DNA of 64,000 nt, taken from the NCBI GenBank assembly GCA_916613615.1, contig OU744732.1:52987727-53051726 (forward strand), read 5' to 3'. Source of the DNA: Steromphala cineraria. Taxonomy: Eukaryota; Mollusca; Gastropoda; Trochida; Trochidae. The notes beneath the pieces were generated by a model. It did not search any database and was not told the DNA's origin. It saw nothing but the letters and a program-made list of their open reading frames with translations. Below are positions 36,586-48,836 of the stretch, piece by piece. The position numbers and the translations under genes were made by a program. Every line of letters starts with the position of its first letter. Position 1 is the first letter of the stretch.

Positions 36586-38210
36586 GTCTGGAGTATATAT
36601 CAGCATTGATTGCTGTAGAGTGAAACATGCCACTATGTCAAATGAACTGAAAACTTTTTAAGTAACGACCCTTCAACAAACGTATCTGGTTACAGCAGTT
36701 CAACCTTAAAAATAGCAATTTCTAGGAGAAGATGAATTATCAAAAGTTTCTTTGAGACGAAATTATTTAGTATTAACTGTAATGATAATTTTAAATCAAA
36801 CAGAAGTGTTTAAAGGATTGAGCTCAAAAGAACCCCATTTATATTCCCTAATCCTATGTAACGTTTTTTTGTCGATTTTTTTAAAAAGTGAAAACAAAAT
36901 CAAGTTTCTTATGAGGGGTGACAATAGTTTCGATCCGTAAAGATTAACTTTTAAGCCCAAATGTTCTGACACCTAGTAGATTAAGCTCAAGAAGACCATG
37001 TACTTCCATAGTTATTAAATCAACGACTCGTCACTACATCAAATACCCCATCTAACATTTACAAAAAAGTCTAAAATCATGTTATATGTGAAAGTTCTGT
37101 TGTCAAAGAAATACTTGTGCTTCATTTGAATTAAAAAACGACACTGGTTCGTGAGATTTTCAAATTTTCTTTGGTATGTAAGCAAATTTTAGTTTCTACC
37201 GATATTATGGGGTAAATGGACATTAAACCATATTTCATTTCCTGTAATATTTACTACGGTAAATCGCACTTATATAAGACAGCGACTGGTGATTTCTAAT
37301 GGAACATAGACGTCGTATCGCGATATCTCATCATATTAGTAATTTCATCACACCAATGAAAACGCTGGGGTACAGAAGAGATGCTATCTGCATCCTATCT
37401 CTTTTATTGTAACGACTGAAATAAGAAACACGGTGACGCCGGACTGGATACACTGTCCCGCCCGAAGCCACATGACAAACATTTCGTACCCACGTGTTGA
37501 TCCCCTGGATTACTGGTCAATTCTACAGCATAAATATAAATGACCATCCATGTTTCAAATTTCGCCCGAAGTCCAGTCGTAATTAAAACGTTTGATTTCG
37601 CCCCTCGGTTCGTCTGTTAGGCGGGACAGCCGGAAATGTAAAACATGACAGAAGAGTAAACATCAAGGGGAGTAACTCTGTCATATACAAGCATATAGAC
37701 AAGTGGACAATGGGGGATTTTGGGTCTGGCGAATATGATATGTGGGGTCATCGCCGTTAGACAGAGCGATGTCTAACGCTGTCATTTATCACTGGTCACC
37801 GTGACATTACAAAGTCACGTTCACCTCACGAGGTCACGTGACCTGGTCGCACCTGTTTGGCCAAATGGGTGGATACGGTTTAAGAGAAGGGATGGATATC
37901 TTAGTGTATGTTTTATTGTAATGAACCCACTGCTTGTCGTAAAATTCAAATATTTAGTTTGTTCAGTGACGCCGAAATATTGAAAATACGTATTTAACTT
38001 TAAATTGAATTTATATTAACGTCCCCTGTTGATTTCCACCTATCCCGATATATGTTAATGGCCACATGGTATGTTATTGGTTTCAGGACTGTCAGGTATT
38101 ACTATGAGCCTGACCAGCTCTGATGTGTGTCATGGGACTTTCTTATGAAACTTTGTTTCTTTTTTTACTCAATCAATGCATCGCAAGACATGATAAAATT
38201 CCGGAAAAGC
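36586..38210. other. Intergenic sequence; E-box/receptor-like cluster at about 37795-37860
   Basis: No gene. AAAGTCACGTTCACCTCACG followed by AGGTCACGTGACCTGG (about 37813-37848) holds a near-palindromic AGGTCACGTGACCT core (two receptor half-sites around an E-box), possibly a regulatory site. Confidence 0.4.
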
Positions 38211-38214
38211 ATCT

Positions 38215-38415
38215 CATGAACATTTGGAATGTTTCTTTATGAACGTTGTGGAACGTTTCTTTATTAACATTGTGGAACGTTTCTTTATGAACAGTGTGGA
38301 ACGTTTCTTTATGAACAGTGTGGAACGTTTCTTTATGAACAGTGTGGAACGTTTCTTTATGAATATTTTGGAACGTTTCTTCATGAACATTTAGAATGTT
38401 TCTTTATGATCTTGG
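38215..38415. repeat. Minisatellite, 24-bp unit, about 8 copies
   Basis: The unit is TGTGGAACGTTTCTTTATGA + ACAG. Outer copies are more diverged (CATTTGGAATGTTTCTTTATG), central ones nearly identical. Confidence 0.95.
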
Positions 38416-39590
38416 GAACGTTTCCATCTAGGAATAATCTTCCATGTAAATACGAGACAATGCAAGACAGGCAAAAAATAACCTTTTGGTATGTTGTTAA
38501 GACCACAATACTTTAAAACGCAGTTAAAGACATTATCAAAGTTGCCAAACGGCAGTATCAACCTCTTTAGGAAAAGCACCACGACCAATACAACATCCTG
38601 CATTGCATCCAACTTATTGTGTAACAAACATTCTCTGCTATTTCAACCAACAGCACCACGTAGATATTATTATTCAAAATCTAAAACAAGAGGAACATAA
38701 TTATGTAATAGTTACCTACTCCACATTTTACATGATTGGGGGAAACCAGCTCATTTGCAATAATTATAATAAAGTGAAATCAATTTTGTCTATGGCTATT
38801 GAAAGCATGGGTGAAAGATGTTAAAACCTCCTTGAATTTCAGTACAGATGTCTGCAAAGGATTATTTATTCTAAATTTAATTTTTTAATGAATTAAATTG
38901 ACAATTATTTATGCAGTTTGTGTAATGACTTCTCTGAGATCATGTGTAATGTTTATTTGGATGGCAATGAAACCATTAAGTTCTGGAATGATTTATAACT
39001 TTGTATTGATAAGTATTTCTTTCAAAAAGTAAGAATATTTATTACAAAATGCAGATTATTTGATTAAGTTGTAAACTATGTAATGACATAAAAAAATTAT
39101 TACTGTCTATCTAAAATGATAAATATTCCGAATTTCAGTATCTATAAAATGGTACTACATCAACGTTTCCACAAAAAAAGCAGCGACGACTTAAGAAAAT
39201 AACCCCAACTGTTTCTGAAAATACCGCCAACGATTAAGAAAAACATCAACGTTCTCAGAAAATAGCATCAACGATTTCAAAAACATTTTTAGAAACATGA
39301 TTACATTTCAAATTATGATTACAATATTCTTTTTTAACATCTGTAGCTCCGTCGTTGTCACTATCAGATTCTTACGCAATCCCTGCTTTCTTTTTAGAAG
39401 ATTCTATCAATTCTTAGAATGAGTATTTAACGGTTACATGATAATTTAATACTTTGAATCACAACACATTATTTTTGAAAGGTCAATTTAAATAAATTTA
39501 GCTCAACAATTTTCTATTATGCCCTACTGTTCACACTTTGTTTAGATTATTGAAAGACGAAGCTATCTTCTGTAGGAATGCAAGTTTGAC
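38416..39590. other. Intergenic sequence, nothing recognised
   Basis: AT-rich, with loosely repetitive ATCAACG..TCTGAAAATA phrases at about 39160-39290. No gene. Confidence 0.4.
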
Positions 39591-39930
39591 AATTGCGTGA
39601 TAATTTAATGCATTTTCTACACAATTCTTGATTTTTTAAAGTCAAATCTATCATTTCTTGTAACGCAAGTTTGACAATTTGGTGATAATTTAATGCCTTT
39701 TGACTCGCAGGAGTGAGACAAGGCCCTGATAACATAGTACCAGCTAATCGACACGCTTAAACAACTCGAGATTATTCACACAGGTATTTGAGACGGTCAA
39801 CTTCTTGTTTTCTAAATCATACATCGTGAAGAAAGTTTAAGAGAAGTGGAGATTGTCCACAAAGATATTCACATCGCTCCGTCAAGTCAGTCGTCTAAAT
39901 CACACATCGTGAAGAAAATTTAGGAGAAGA
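39580..39930. repeat. Two short local duplications
   Basis: GCAAGTTTGACAATT followed by GTGATAATTTAATGC occurs at about 39579 and 39664. TCTAAATCA.ACATCGTGAAG occurs at about 39811 and 39893. Both have offsets of roughly 80-85 bp, suggesting old tandem duplication. Confidence 0.55.
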
Positions 39931-40280
39931 GAAAGGGTCATAAATTCGGGTTAGTTCACCTGTGCTATCCGTATCTTTGATCTTGCCGCCTTTACCTGTT
40001 GTTAATTTCAGGTCTGCCTTGACAATTAGCTAGACTGCCGATACCTGGTGGAACGTTTAACAAGATATTCCAATGGAAGAATCACAATGAAGTAGCACTG
40101 TCTATTAGATTCGTGGTCTCTCGAGCTGAAACGGAATCATAAAAATTAGAAAGGTGTAAAGCCTGCCCAGTGGCTATTTGGTAGGTAATAAATCGCTGAT
40201 GGACAAATGACCAAGACTGGACTTTGATGGCCAGATAGGGAGATGGGAGGGATTGGTCAAGAAGGGGGAAACTGACCATT

Positions 40281-40927
40281 GTCCTTGCGGTGTCCTGCCA
40301 AAACGCAGAACTGTAAAACGCAGAATCCCAATTAGCAGAAATGAAAAGTTCATTGTCAGGCTGGTCACACCTATTCAATTAAGTAATGTACTGGTCCACT
40401 CTGACAGTGAGTAGAGCGACACAGTCAAATTATGTTCAACAGTATGAACCTCCCGGTATATGTTTATATGAAAATACTGAGTAGTAACACACTGTAACAA
40501 TATATTCAATATATATCCAAGAAAGCAATCTACAAAGAGAAGGAGCAGCGCCTGTCTCGTCTGAAAGATCAGCTTCGCCGTGGTGAGAAGTCACCAATGC
40601 AGTTCCTGGATGCAGTCGGACCTCTCATGATGATGAAGATGTGAATGAAAACACAGATTGAACAATGAACAATGATAAGCAATGTTGTAAATTGTAAAAT
40701 AATCAATATCCAAGATGATGAAAGAATCCAACAATGGAAACATATGATTAAAAAACATGCACAATACATGTTTACACAACAAATTGTATTTTTGTCTTCA
40801 TTTCATTTCCTATCGGGCCGTTCCATTATATTATGAGGGTTCAGGTGTGTGCAACCAACCATAAATGTTGTTGTTTTAGCAGTTCTGCGTTTTACAGTTC
40901 TGCGTTTTGGCAGGTAACCGTCCTTGC
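40281..40927. mobile_element. TIR element, 631 bp, 8-bp TSD, carrying an exon-like insert
   Basis: The perfect direct repeat GTCCTTGC (40281-40288 and 40920-40927) flanks an element whose ends are inverted repeats. 32 bp are exact (40294-40325 versus 40883-40914, beginning CCTGCCAAAACGCAGAACTG), extended outward with two mismatches to GGT. Each TIR holds a direct repeat of AAAACGCAGAA. An 8-bp TSD fits the hAT superfamily. No transposase is present. The interior contains a 123-nt coding-like segment (40522-40644, separate entry). Confidence 0.85.
40522..40644 (+). pseudogene. Exon-like fragment inside the TIR element (unidentified protein C-terminus)
   Basis: A 40-codon frame reads KAIYKEKEQRLSRLKDQLRR, then GEKSPMQFLDAVGPL and a Met-rich end before TGA (40642-40644). 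GC content and codon choice (CTG, CGC, CAG, GAG) are far above the surrounding AT-rich sequence, and the sequence looks like a basic helical protein tail. The frame is open upstream to about 40498. A possible acceptor (CCAAG|AAA) lacks a pyrimidine tract. The source gene is not recognised. Lying between TIRs, it is best read as captured host coding sequence; a genuine terminal exon of an unseen gene is the alternative. Confidence 0.45.
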
Positions 40928-43900
40928 TAATGTATAGGACGTTTAATGGATTGTAAATCCAACTTATTCTTTCCCTGACAGTTCATCAGTCCAAACTAAA
41001 TGCAATGTTTTAACGTGGTGTTAAAATCTTGAAATACTTCAGTCCGAACTAAAGGACTTCAAATTGCGAGGGAAAGATATCGTTTGACAGACAACTGAAA
41101 CCTTTGATAAGATGACGAAGTACATCTCAGATTAATCACGCTCTCCTGTCTTTGGTTTTGTGTTTGTTGTAGCTAGACAATACATTTAGGTGATTAAAGT
41201 ATTATAGTTGGCTAGCAATTTAAGTATTCAGAGTATTTAACCTGGAAAATATCTGCATACTACACAAATATAGCATAAAAGATACAAAAAAATAGAAGCC
41301 ATATTTGACATTTTAAAAATTCAAAGCTTGTGAAGGTAATGAATGTCTTTATATATTTGAAAATTGTATTCACTAAATATTTCAGCGCTTGTTTTTAGTG
41401 AACTGTTCATAGTTAAATGCGGCTAAGAAATGTGCCTTTGCCATGGCCTACATAACTATGTTTGAAACTATGAGAGTCGATATTTCAATAAGAATGACGA
41501 CTGGGTGATAAAATGACAAATTATCCATGGAGAATTATATTTCAAACCAGTAAAGGATTCGAGGCTTTTGAGGGAAACCCGCTTACGCAAAAACACACAT
41601 TTTCACGTAGATATCGAGTTTGTGGTTATGGTACGTAAATTAACCATAGATGACTGGTTATAACCAAGTCTGTGTAATTTCATTTATTTACCACATTATA
41701 TAGGGATTTGATACTTAAACGTATAAATTTAGCTTCACTCATGCATGTTATACTTGAAACATTCATCAAAATATATCAAACATGTCCATGCATATAGTGA
41801 CACAACGGATAATATACTCATTAACACCTTGCTATCGTGTGCAGGTAAACAACATTCTTACAACTTTCATCTTCATTACATAATAGCAGTAAATATATCA
41901 CATATCAAACCCAAATTACAATATAGATATCAACAGCTTTTATGACAGCAAGTCACTGTACGAGAAAGTTACAACCATTGTAAATATCCCACAGAGATCA
42001 AAGGGACACCGCGCATGACCTGCACGTGCAAAGCGAGAATCACATGACCCCGTCGCTCCGTTATTCATCTCGGTGAATTGAGATATCAGAGGAGCGGGTT
42101 TGGTGGTACATTAATATCGTATTAATCAAAAAGCGGCCTCGTTTGACTGGACGATGTGACCTGGAGTTGTAAACGCTGAAATTGACAAGAATGAAGGATG
42201 TTGTAAATTTCAGAAGATATTGACAATAACCAGAAGTGTTGCTCTTATTACACTTTCTAAACATACTTCACCGACCGTTATTTCCAAATTACTAAGTCCC
42301 TAACACTTGATTTATAGCAGTGACATTGTATCGCAAATAAACGACCAAGGTGAAATGTGTTTGAAGAAATCTTGGACGCTACATCTTTATGATCTTGATG
42401 TTAAATCCCTTGACGTTGAAATTTGAAGATTTATGCATTAATATTTTGAAATGATTTATATTCATCCTGAAATGAAATACAGTTAGATAATATAATGTTG
42501 ATAGTTATGGTACAAAAGGGTTAAAGTTTCAGTCATGGACGCCCAGTCAATTTAAGCGTAGATAGCGTTAAACGATGACTTTTATATATTGAAAGCATTT
42601 TGACATTAAACGTTCTATGAATAATGAACTATTTCATTGCAGTTGAGTTATCGTTCAAAATGTTTTAAAACATGGCGTATATGATAAGCTCATTTGTTCA
42701 TTGGTCAACTTACAAAAACAAACAAAACGAAGCACAAATGCACATATACGTAAACCTGAAATTAACCAATTAGGTTTGACTAAAGAATTTATGCGCCTAA
42801 TTGATAAAACGTATTTTTTGTTCTAAAACATTTTGCAAATAATCAGAACTTTGATATCAAACTTTACTTATGGACATTTTTATTTTTATATTTGGAACCA
42901 GAAAAAAACCATGTTGTTTGAATGTAATCTTTGTAAGCTTAACATCAGTTGTGAACTTGTTGGTAGTCACATTTACCTGCTTAATAACATCTCACAACAC
43001 AGGTGGGTAATGCATGAAGGATAGATCAGAAGTGTTTAACACCTTTCCACCAAACACTCAACGCGTAACGTAACAATACGTAACACCTTAGTGTTAATAT
43101 AATGAAAGCCGTAGGATTGCTTGCAATATCCGATAGGGTTTCCAACACATAAGTGCGAATTTTACTGCTAAATAAATTGGTAAACATGTTTACCATACAT
43201 TGAAGCTGATTTTATTTACCATGTCCCATTTTGATTCTATCACAAGTACCGCTCTTTGAGTGGACTGACTTTGTTTTCATAGCAAGATATCCGGCGTGGT
43301 TAACTCACCTACAGAAACACCTTCATGTAAAGAACTTTTATTCAGAGGAAATTGGCCAGATATTTGCATACACCCCCTCCCCTCCCCCTTGGGTTTATTA
43401 GCCCGGTCAGACGGTCAATTAAAGCTTGACCAGAGGCGAAACTATCTTTAATCTTCTTTGATCGCCGGGTGGTCATAAAACCTAACTACTTTTCAAATAT
43501 GGACACGGATTTAATTTTTGCAACACGTGTTCGTAAAAGAGTTTGAAGTTTTGGGACGTTTGATGGTTTCCTTATGTTTTCATGACTCGGTGCAAGAAAT
43601 GCTTTAGTTTCCTGTTGTCAAAGATTATACACTTTTAGAGATGAAAAGAACATTCGTATTTTCAAATTTTGAAAATATTTAATATCGGTTTTAGAGTTTG
43701 AAATTCACTCACTTGCAAAAGAAATGATAACATTTAAGATGCGGGATAGTTTACGATATGAGTGATATTTACCATTGAAATAGGGTTACTTCATGTCATC
43801 AGCAGCCAATTGAACTAAGTAATGAATATCAAACTGTTCTCGTTTTTGAAAATCATGCCGTTTTTAATTCTCCTTAACAGGACGAGATAGGATTTTTGCA

Positions 43901-44400
43901 AACTGGCTTTTTTTGCTTGTTATTTAACGTCTAGCGCGGTATAAAAATGATATCTTATCAAGTTTACTTATATATTCAAAACATTTCAAAGTTGTTTTAG
44001 GATCCCCAATGTATGTTAACAATCCTTAAAAATCAAAACATTAAATCTCTTCTGAAAAAAAAATCGTGAGTACTTCTACACAACTCGTGTGCTTACCACA
44101 GTCACTCATATCGTCAGAACACAGGATATTTGATGTTACTACTTTCAAAAAGAATTTTGAAGGAATGGTAAGCGACCAATGTCACTTCATGATCATCCAT
44201 TTCCGTTTTCAGAAACCACGAATGCTAATTATCAGCATATCTCGCTGCACGTAACTACACGCGACAGAAAGACCTTGTTTCAGGACCAGACAGTCACGTG
44301 ACTAATAAACCGGTCTGCTTGTTAATTGCACGTCAATCTATGAAGTTTGATTGATGTCTGAAATGAACATTTCCTGAACAGAACACGACACAGTCATACA
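40928..44400. other. Intergenic sequence, nothing recognised
   Basis: AT-rich. A GC-richer patch lies at about 42005-42070 (CACGTG and CATGACCCCGTCGC). Open frames are short, without domains. Confidence 0.4.
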
Positions 44401-44414
44401 AATTTCTTTTGAAA

Positions 44415-44530
44415 CATGTGACGTCATCAAGGGCGAATTGACCGGAAACAAGATGGCGGGAGGCTGGGTGTTATGTCACGTGATTTGATCGCACGTGTCG
44501 CGTTGTCAATTTCGATTTCTCCGTCCTGTC
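44415..44530. promoter_or_regulatory. Promoter-type motif cluster (CRE, YY1-like, E-boxes)
   Basis: TGACGTCA (44419-44426), AAGATGGCGG (44450-44459), TCACGTGA (44476-44483) and GCACGTGT (44491-44498) fall within 80 bp of CpG-enriched sequence in an AT-rich desert. This fits a promoter or enhancer of an unknown target, possibly one of the Hes genes. Confidence 0.35.
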
Positions 44531-45700
44531 TCGTTGAGGCACAGCCTTAGGTCTGAGATTGATAGCATCTGAACTTTGACCTCTTGAAATGGACATCAAA
44601 CCGGGAGATTTGTGAACACGTGAATCAATTTAGATGAAGGATTGATAAATGAAATTAACATCATTCCTCTAACACAATTTTGATTTGAATACGCATCAAT
44701 ATGAATCAGAAAAAAATGTCATCTTCAGTATAATTTTATCATTGTTTTAAACTTGACGATTTCCAGCAATTTCTGTTACTATTCTTACGTTAAATATTCT
44801 TTGTTTATACACAAAACAAGAATATGAAACACTATGTTTGTGGTATCAATGAAACAAATAATACTCATATCGAAATGTATATAAAAACACAAATTCCTCA
44901 TTTTGAATTAATTTATAAATAATATCCCAAAGTCCAATACGCTGATTACCTATATATTCGTTTCAGCTCTCTGAACGGAATATATTTGCTTTAATAATCA
45001 TTGATGATTTGAAACACTTTCATGAATTTGATAATGTATTGATATGAACAATTTTGTTATACCTATCAATACTCGAAATTGACACCGAAAGACCTTAAAA
45101 GACATTGCATTCACCTTTACAAATGTTGTGAAGAATACCCGATGCTTGTTAAAGCATTTAATTTACATCTATATTCGAAAACAAGAACCCCTTTAAATTA
45201 ATCAAAAGAAATCGCCGACACTTTTGTCGAGTCGGATATGCAAATTTCTGCCACGCTTGACCATTAAACTGGACACTGGCAGGGAGGATTTCAGCAATAG
45301 CCTCTTCAGTGTCCTTCAAAGTAATCCAAGTTGATAACTATATTTCAAACGAGAGCGGTTCTTTTGAAAAGTGAACATATGCAGTACGATAAAAATTAAA
45401 TACCCATAGGTATCTCTTTGTTGGAACTGAATTAGAATAAAAATTCAATTCGACTTGTTATAGCCAATCTGAAGAGAAACCGCATGGGGAATGGTTATTG
45501 GTTTATCATACGGTTAGAATTTATTGAGAGGAATGAAGGATAAGCATGAGGGATACTGACCTATACGTTACCGGCATGTAGTAGTAGGTGATTTAAAATG
45601 AAATATATAATTTTCAAATGTTTAAAATGAAAATGTTACCTGTGGAGTATATAGTCTAGGGCTAGTGTATATACTCGCGAGGGAGCCCGTGTTGGTAATA
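44531..45700. other. Intergenic sequence, nothing recognised
   Basis: AT-rich and without open frames of interest. Confidence 0.4.
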
Positions 45701-45702
45701 TC

Positions 45703-45895
45703 GTCAGGACTTAGTCTGTCTAACAGCCCCTGAAACAAAATATCTTTAAAGACCCACACAAGTCTATATTATTATAGCAAGTCTAGCTCACTGCAGTTAC
45801 AGCTTCAGTGGGCTCCTTTCAATTTTAATAGTAGAAAACTGCATTTAATATGTATTTTCATTTCAGAGACTGAAATTTAGTCTAGTCAGGACTTA
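45703..45895 (+). mobile_element. GTCTGTC/AGTCTA retroposon-like element, copy A
   Basis: The element at 45714-45884 (171 bp) lies between perfect 11-bp TSDs, GTCAGGACTTA (45703-45713, 45885-45895). It begins GTCTGTCTAACAGCCCCTGA, contains AGCAAGTCTAGCTCACTGCA and GTGGGCTCC, and ends GAGACTGAAATTTAGTCTA. There is no TIR and no A-tail. Confidence 0.85.
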
Positions 45896-46068
45896 ACCAT
45901 TAGTCTGTCAGCCAGACCCTAAAATTAAATAAAAGCCTAAGCAAGTCTATAATAAGGCTTGAGAGCTCAATTTTCTCCTTTTCATTATATTTATTTATTT
46001 ATTTTCAAATTTCAGTTTTATTGAAAAAAATCATTTCAGAGTCTAATTGTTAGACTACTTAACCATTA
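45891..46068 (+). mobile_element. GTCTGTC/AGTCTA element, copy B
   Basis: The element at 45903-46056 (154 bp) lies between perfect 12-bp TSDs, ACTTAACCATTA (45891-45902, 46057-46068). It begins GTCTGTCAGCCAGACCCTAA and ends near GAGTCTAATTGTTAGACT. Its left TSD overlaps copy A's right TSD, so it inserted immediately next to copy A. Confidence 0.85.
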
Positions 46069-46174
46069 CCATTAGTATTTTAAGTCTGTTGTGTGCCAAG
46101 GCCTGTTTTAAGGAGAAGATGTTACATAAGTATAAGAATTTAAGTCTGTACATTACTCTTGTACTGTTTATTTT

Positions 46175-46368
46175 TTTATTTAGTCTGTCAGCCCCCGAAA
46201 CAAAATATCTTTAAAGACCCTCACAAGTCTATAGTATTGTAGCAAGTCAAGGTCTCTGCAGTTTCTGAAAATGAACAGCTTCAGTGGGCTCCTTCCAATT
46301 TTAATAGCAGAAAGCTGCATTTAATGTGTATTTTCATTTCAGAGACTGAAATTTAGTCTACTTTTTAT
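46175..46368 (+). mobile_element. GTCTGTC/AGTCTA element, copy C
   Basis: The body, about 46183-46358, is roughly 90% identical to copy A (GTCTGTCAGCCCCCGAAACA ... GAGACTGAAATTTAGTCTAC). Flanks are T-rich (TTTTTATT on both sides), so the TSD is less certain. Confidence 0.8.
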
Positions 46369-46572
46369 TCCCAAAAATGTTTACTGTTAATTGTTGTCGC
46401 ATATTTAGTGTATAGCTTTTATTTGTTTGTCCTATGTAATGGCTTATGTATATTGTATTGTTATATAAATCTGTATATATGTTATGTATATGCAAGTTGA
46501 GACGATAATGAAATATATGTCTGTCTGTATTTATATTCTGAAAATAGCATGTGTGTGCCAAAGGGGAGATTT

Positions 46573-46574
46573 AC

Positions 46575-46611
<37 letters not shown>

Positions 46612-46720
46612 TTTTATTTGTATAAATGGCCATGAGGCCAACAGTACAATGACATGTGTTTTAATATACAATTATTCTGGAGCGCCTTTACATTGTCTAC
46701 ACTTTGTTCTCACGTACAGG
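46573..46720 (-). mobile_element. LINE 3' end, minus strand, (CTGT)n tail
   Basis: On the minus strand the order is a GGCCTCATGGCC hairpin (46627-46638), AATAAA (46613-46618) and a (CTGT)n tail, read as (ACAG)n at 46573-46610. The truncated 5' limit is unclear. A second, + strand TGTCTGTCTGT run at 46518-46528 may be the remnant of another tail. Confidence 0.6.
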
Positions 46721-47300
46721 TGATATTTTAGCACAAAACACAGCTAAGCGTAATATAATATTAACTGATGTTGTATTCATTAGGCTCATAAATTTTCCAA
46801 CTTGCTGTTGTTACAGTGAGGGCACAAAGCAATGGAAGTATCTTCACTTTTTCACCTTCTATATAGTTGTATCTTGTAGCCAGCTATACCACAACGAAAT
46901 TTTGTCAGTGCTCTTCGCAGATAAAGCGAGGGCAACACCCGTAGATATATTTATGGTATAATACTAAATTTAAATGTTGAATATGTGTTGAAATATTTTG
47001 ATTTAGGTTACTTATCATCTGTTCTGCATAAAATGATCTCCAACTTGAATTGAACATGTCATAAAACGAATTACAAACCTATTGTTCACCTCAAACATAA
47101 AAATAAAGTTCATGACAGGTAGGTAGGTGAATTTAAGGGCGAAGTTTGGTCCAAATATGACCTATACATGCGCCCGTCAGTTCATGACAGTTTTTGGAGG
47201 GGTTGTAGTGTATTGTGCGCTTGTTCAGAGGGAGATTAAGTTTTATTGATAAAATATTGATGAATTCTTTTCAAATTACAACCTGTTAGTCAATTGGATA
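46721..47300. other. Intergenic sequence, possibly LINE remnant
   Basis: No reverse transcriptase sequence could be confirmed on the minus strand. The 85-codon + strand frame 46704-46961 has no recognisable content. Confidence 0.35.
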
Positions 47301-47304
47301 CCAG

Positions 47305-47345
47305 AGCAAAACTAAAAAGGAGCCACTTAGTCTAGTCTTAGTCCT
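47305..47345 (+). mobile_element. Short remnant of the GTCTGTC/AGTCTA family
   Basis: AAGGAGCCACTTAGTCTAGT matches fragments of the family's 3' half only. Confidence 0.3.
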
Positions 47346-47378
47346 CTTAGGTTTTTTTCTGAACATTATAAATTCAAT

Positions 47379-47742
47379 TTAAAGGGGCAGTAGCACGTTT
47401 TTAGGGGGAATATAAGATGATGTCAGGAAAATGAAAACTAATCGTTTCAAATGAAAGACAATATATTTAAACTAAATGGAGCTGTTATAATTCAGAGATA
47501 TAATGTAAAGTTTAGCCATGCGATTCCTTTTGCTTACAAAAAATGAATTAAAGATGTTCACACAAAATGGCCGCAAATGGATTTTAGGTGAATGTTCATA
47601 CTTTGTTCTCTGACTATGAGAAATTGGCTTGTGTAATGAGATTTTTGACCCTAGCAAGATAATCCATTTAGCATTAACATACAATTATCGGTGAAAATTT
47701 GGAAACACAAAATTATCAAAAAACGTGCTACTGCCCCTTTAA
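47379..47742. mobile_element. TTAA-flanked MITE, copy 1 (356 bp)
   Basis: The element at 47383-47738 is flanked by TTAA on both sides. Perfect TIRs run AGGGGCAGTAGCACGTTTTT and its complement AAAAACGTGCTACTGCCCCT. The interior contains CAAAATGGCCGC and is otherwise AT-rich without transposase. TTAA target use suggests a piggyBac-type (or Sola3-type) mobiliser, though the palindromic TTTAAA makes the exact boundary ambiguous. Confidence 0.88.
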
Positions 47743-48170
47743 AGTCATACAATTTTTTCGTTTGACTATGTCAGTCTATAAACTAGCAGTCACAATGTCA
47801 TCACGTTTTGAATATAAAAACAGTATAGTTTGTATGACATTCTACAATGATAGAGATATCCAATCGTGAACAATGGAACTTTTTTTATCAATCCTTTACA
47901 TCTAATGCCTGGTCGGCGGCAAGTTGAAAGCAAAGCTCCAAACATTCGGAGATGTAACAAGTGTGCTTTGGGACCTCGAACATGTTCGAATTAAACTGGT
48001 CTGCTGATAAGTCTGCGCTTCACATGTGATTTGAGTAAACATGTGAAAACACAATGACATCACTTTCCGAAGCGGTAATAGGCCTTTGCCAAAACATCGC
48101 TGAACAACACGAAACTTTGAGAGTTAGGCGTGAGTTTGATGCATCGTCGGTTCGGCATTCCGTAATTTCT
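47743..48170. other. Intergenic sequence, nothing recognised
   Basis: No gene or repeat was identified. Confidence 0.35.
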
Positions 48171-48174
48171 GTTG

Positions 48175-48370
48175 ATTCTCGAGATCAGGCGAGTCAAAAC
48201 AAAGATGGCTGTTTTCTCTGAAGAATATATTCCCACGCGAACCTCCCCTTGCTATCGCTTCGCAGGCACGTGCAGACAATTAACCTCTGACCCGCGTTGA
48301 CAACCTACGCCCGGGTTTTACAGCGACTCGAACATGTGGCGGAATTTTATCCGAAACCCACGTGACATAT
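48175..48370. promoter_or_regulatory. CpG-rich patch with a CSL site
   Basis: AAAGATGGCTG (YY1-like, about 48200), TTCCCACG (CSL consensus on minus, 48230-48237), GGCACGTGCAG and CCCACGTGAC (E-boxes) lie in a locally GC-rich segment. It is a candidate Notch-responsive enhancer between two Hes genes; one CSL site alone is near chance expectation. Confidence 0.25.
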
Positions 48371-48836
48371 TTCAAGGTTTCTTAGTTCATCGCCAGATTG
48401 GGTGGAATTACATCACCGTTTAGTGCAAGAGTTCGCCTCGTTTTGGGATCCTTGAATGTTTGAATGGATGACAAATTTCGTGCAAGGGATAAGGTTGATT
48501 GTGATATGTGAACTTTACTACTGAGCCGCATAATTGTGTTATGCACGTGCGTAGGTTGATAGGGAGGGGGGACTTTTGGGTGTAAATTGCAGTTAGTTAC
48601 AGGGTTTAAGTGGTTTATACCATGACACCTCCATCGGCGATCCATGATTGTTAGGATCGTGGATAAAGGATACATGTCAATTTCATTGTTTGTTGTATCA
48701 GAGTTGTTGACATCCCATTATCTTCCAGTTTATCTTATTATATACACGATGATTCTATAGCATAAGTTTCGGCAAGAAATGGTGACTTTATCATTTATAA
48801 AAATTTCCATGTAACTTTCCCCGTTTACAGAGCTTA
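48371..48836. other. Intergenic sequence, nothing recognised
   Basis: The 97-codon minus-strand frame at 48382-48675 has no recognisable domain, and its composition does not stand out. Confidence 0.35.

Noticed and set aside
46704..46961. 85-codon frame and minus-strand CPHC peptide as LINE reverse transcriptase remnants
   Set aside because: The minus-strand frame carrying CPHC is interrupted by stops on both sides and does not extend into a recognisable reverse transcriptase tail.
48382..48675. 97-codon minus-strand frame as a possible gene
   Set aside because: No domain, signal, splice context or codon bias was recognised. Single ORFs of this length occur by chance here.
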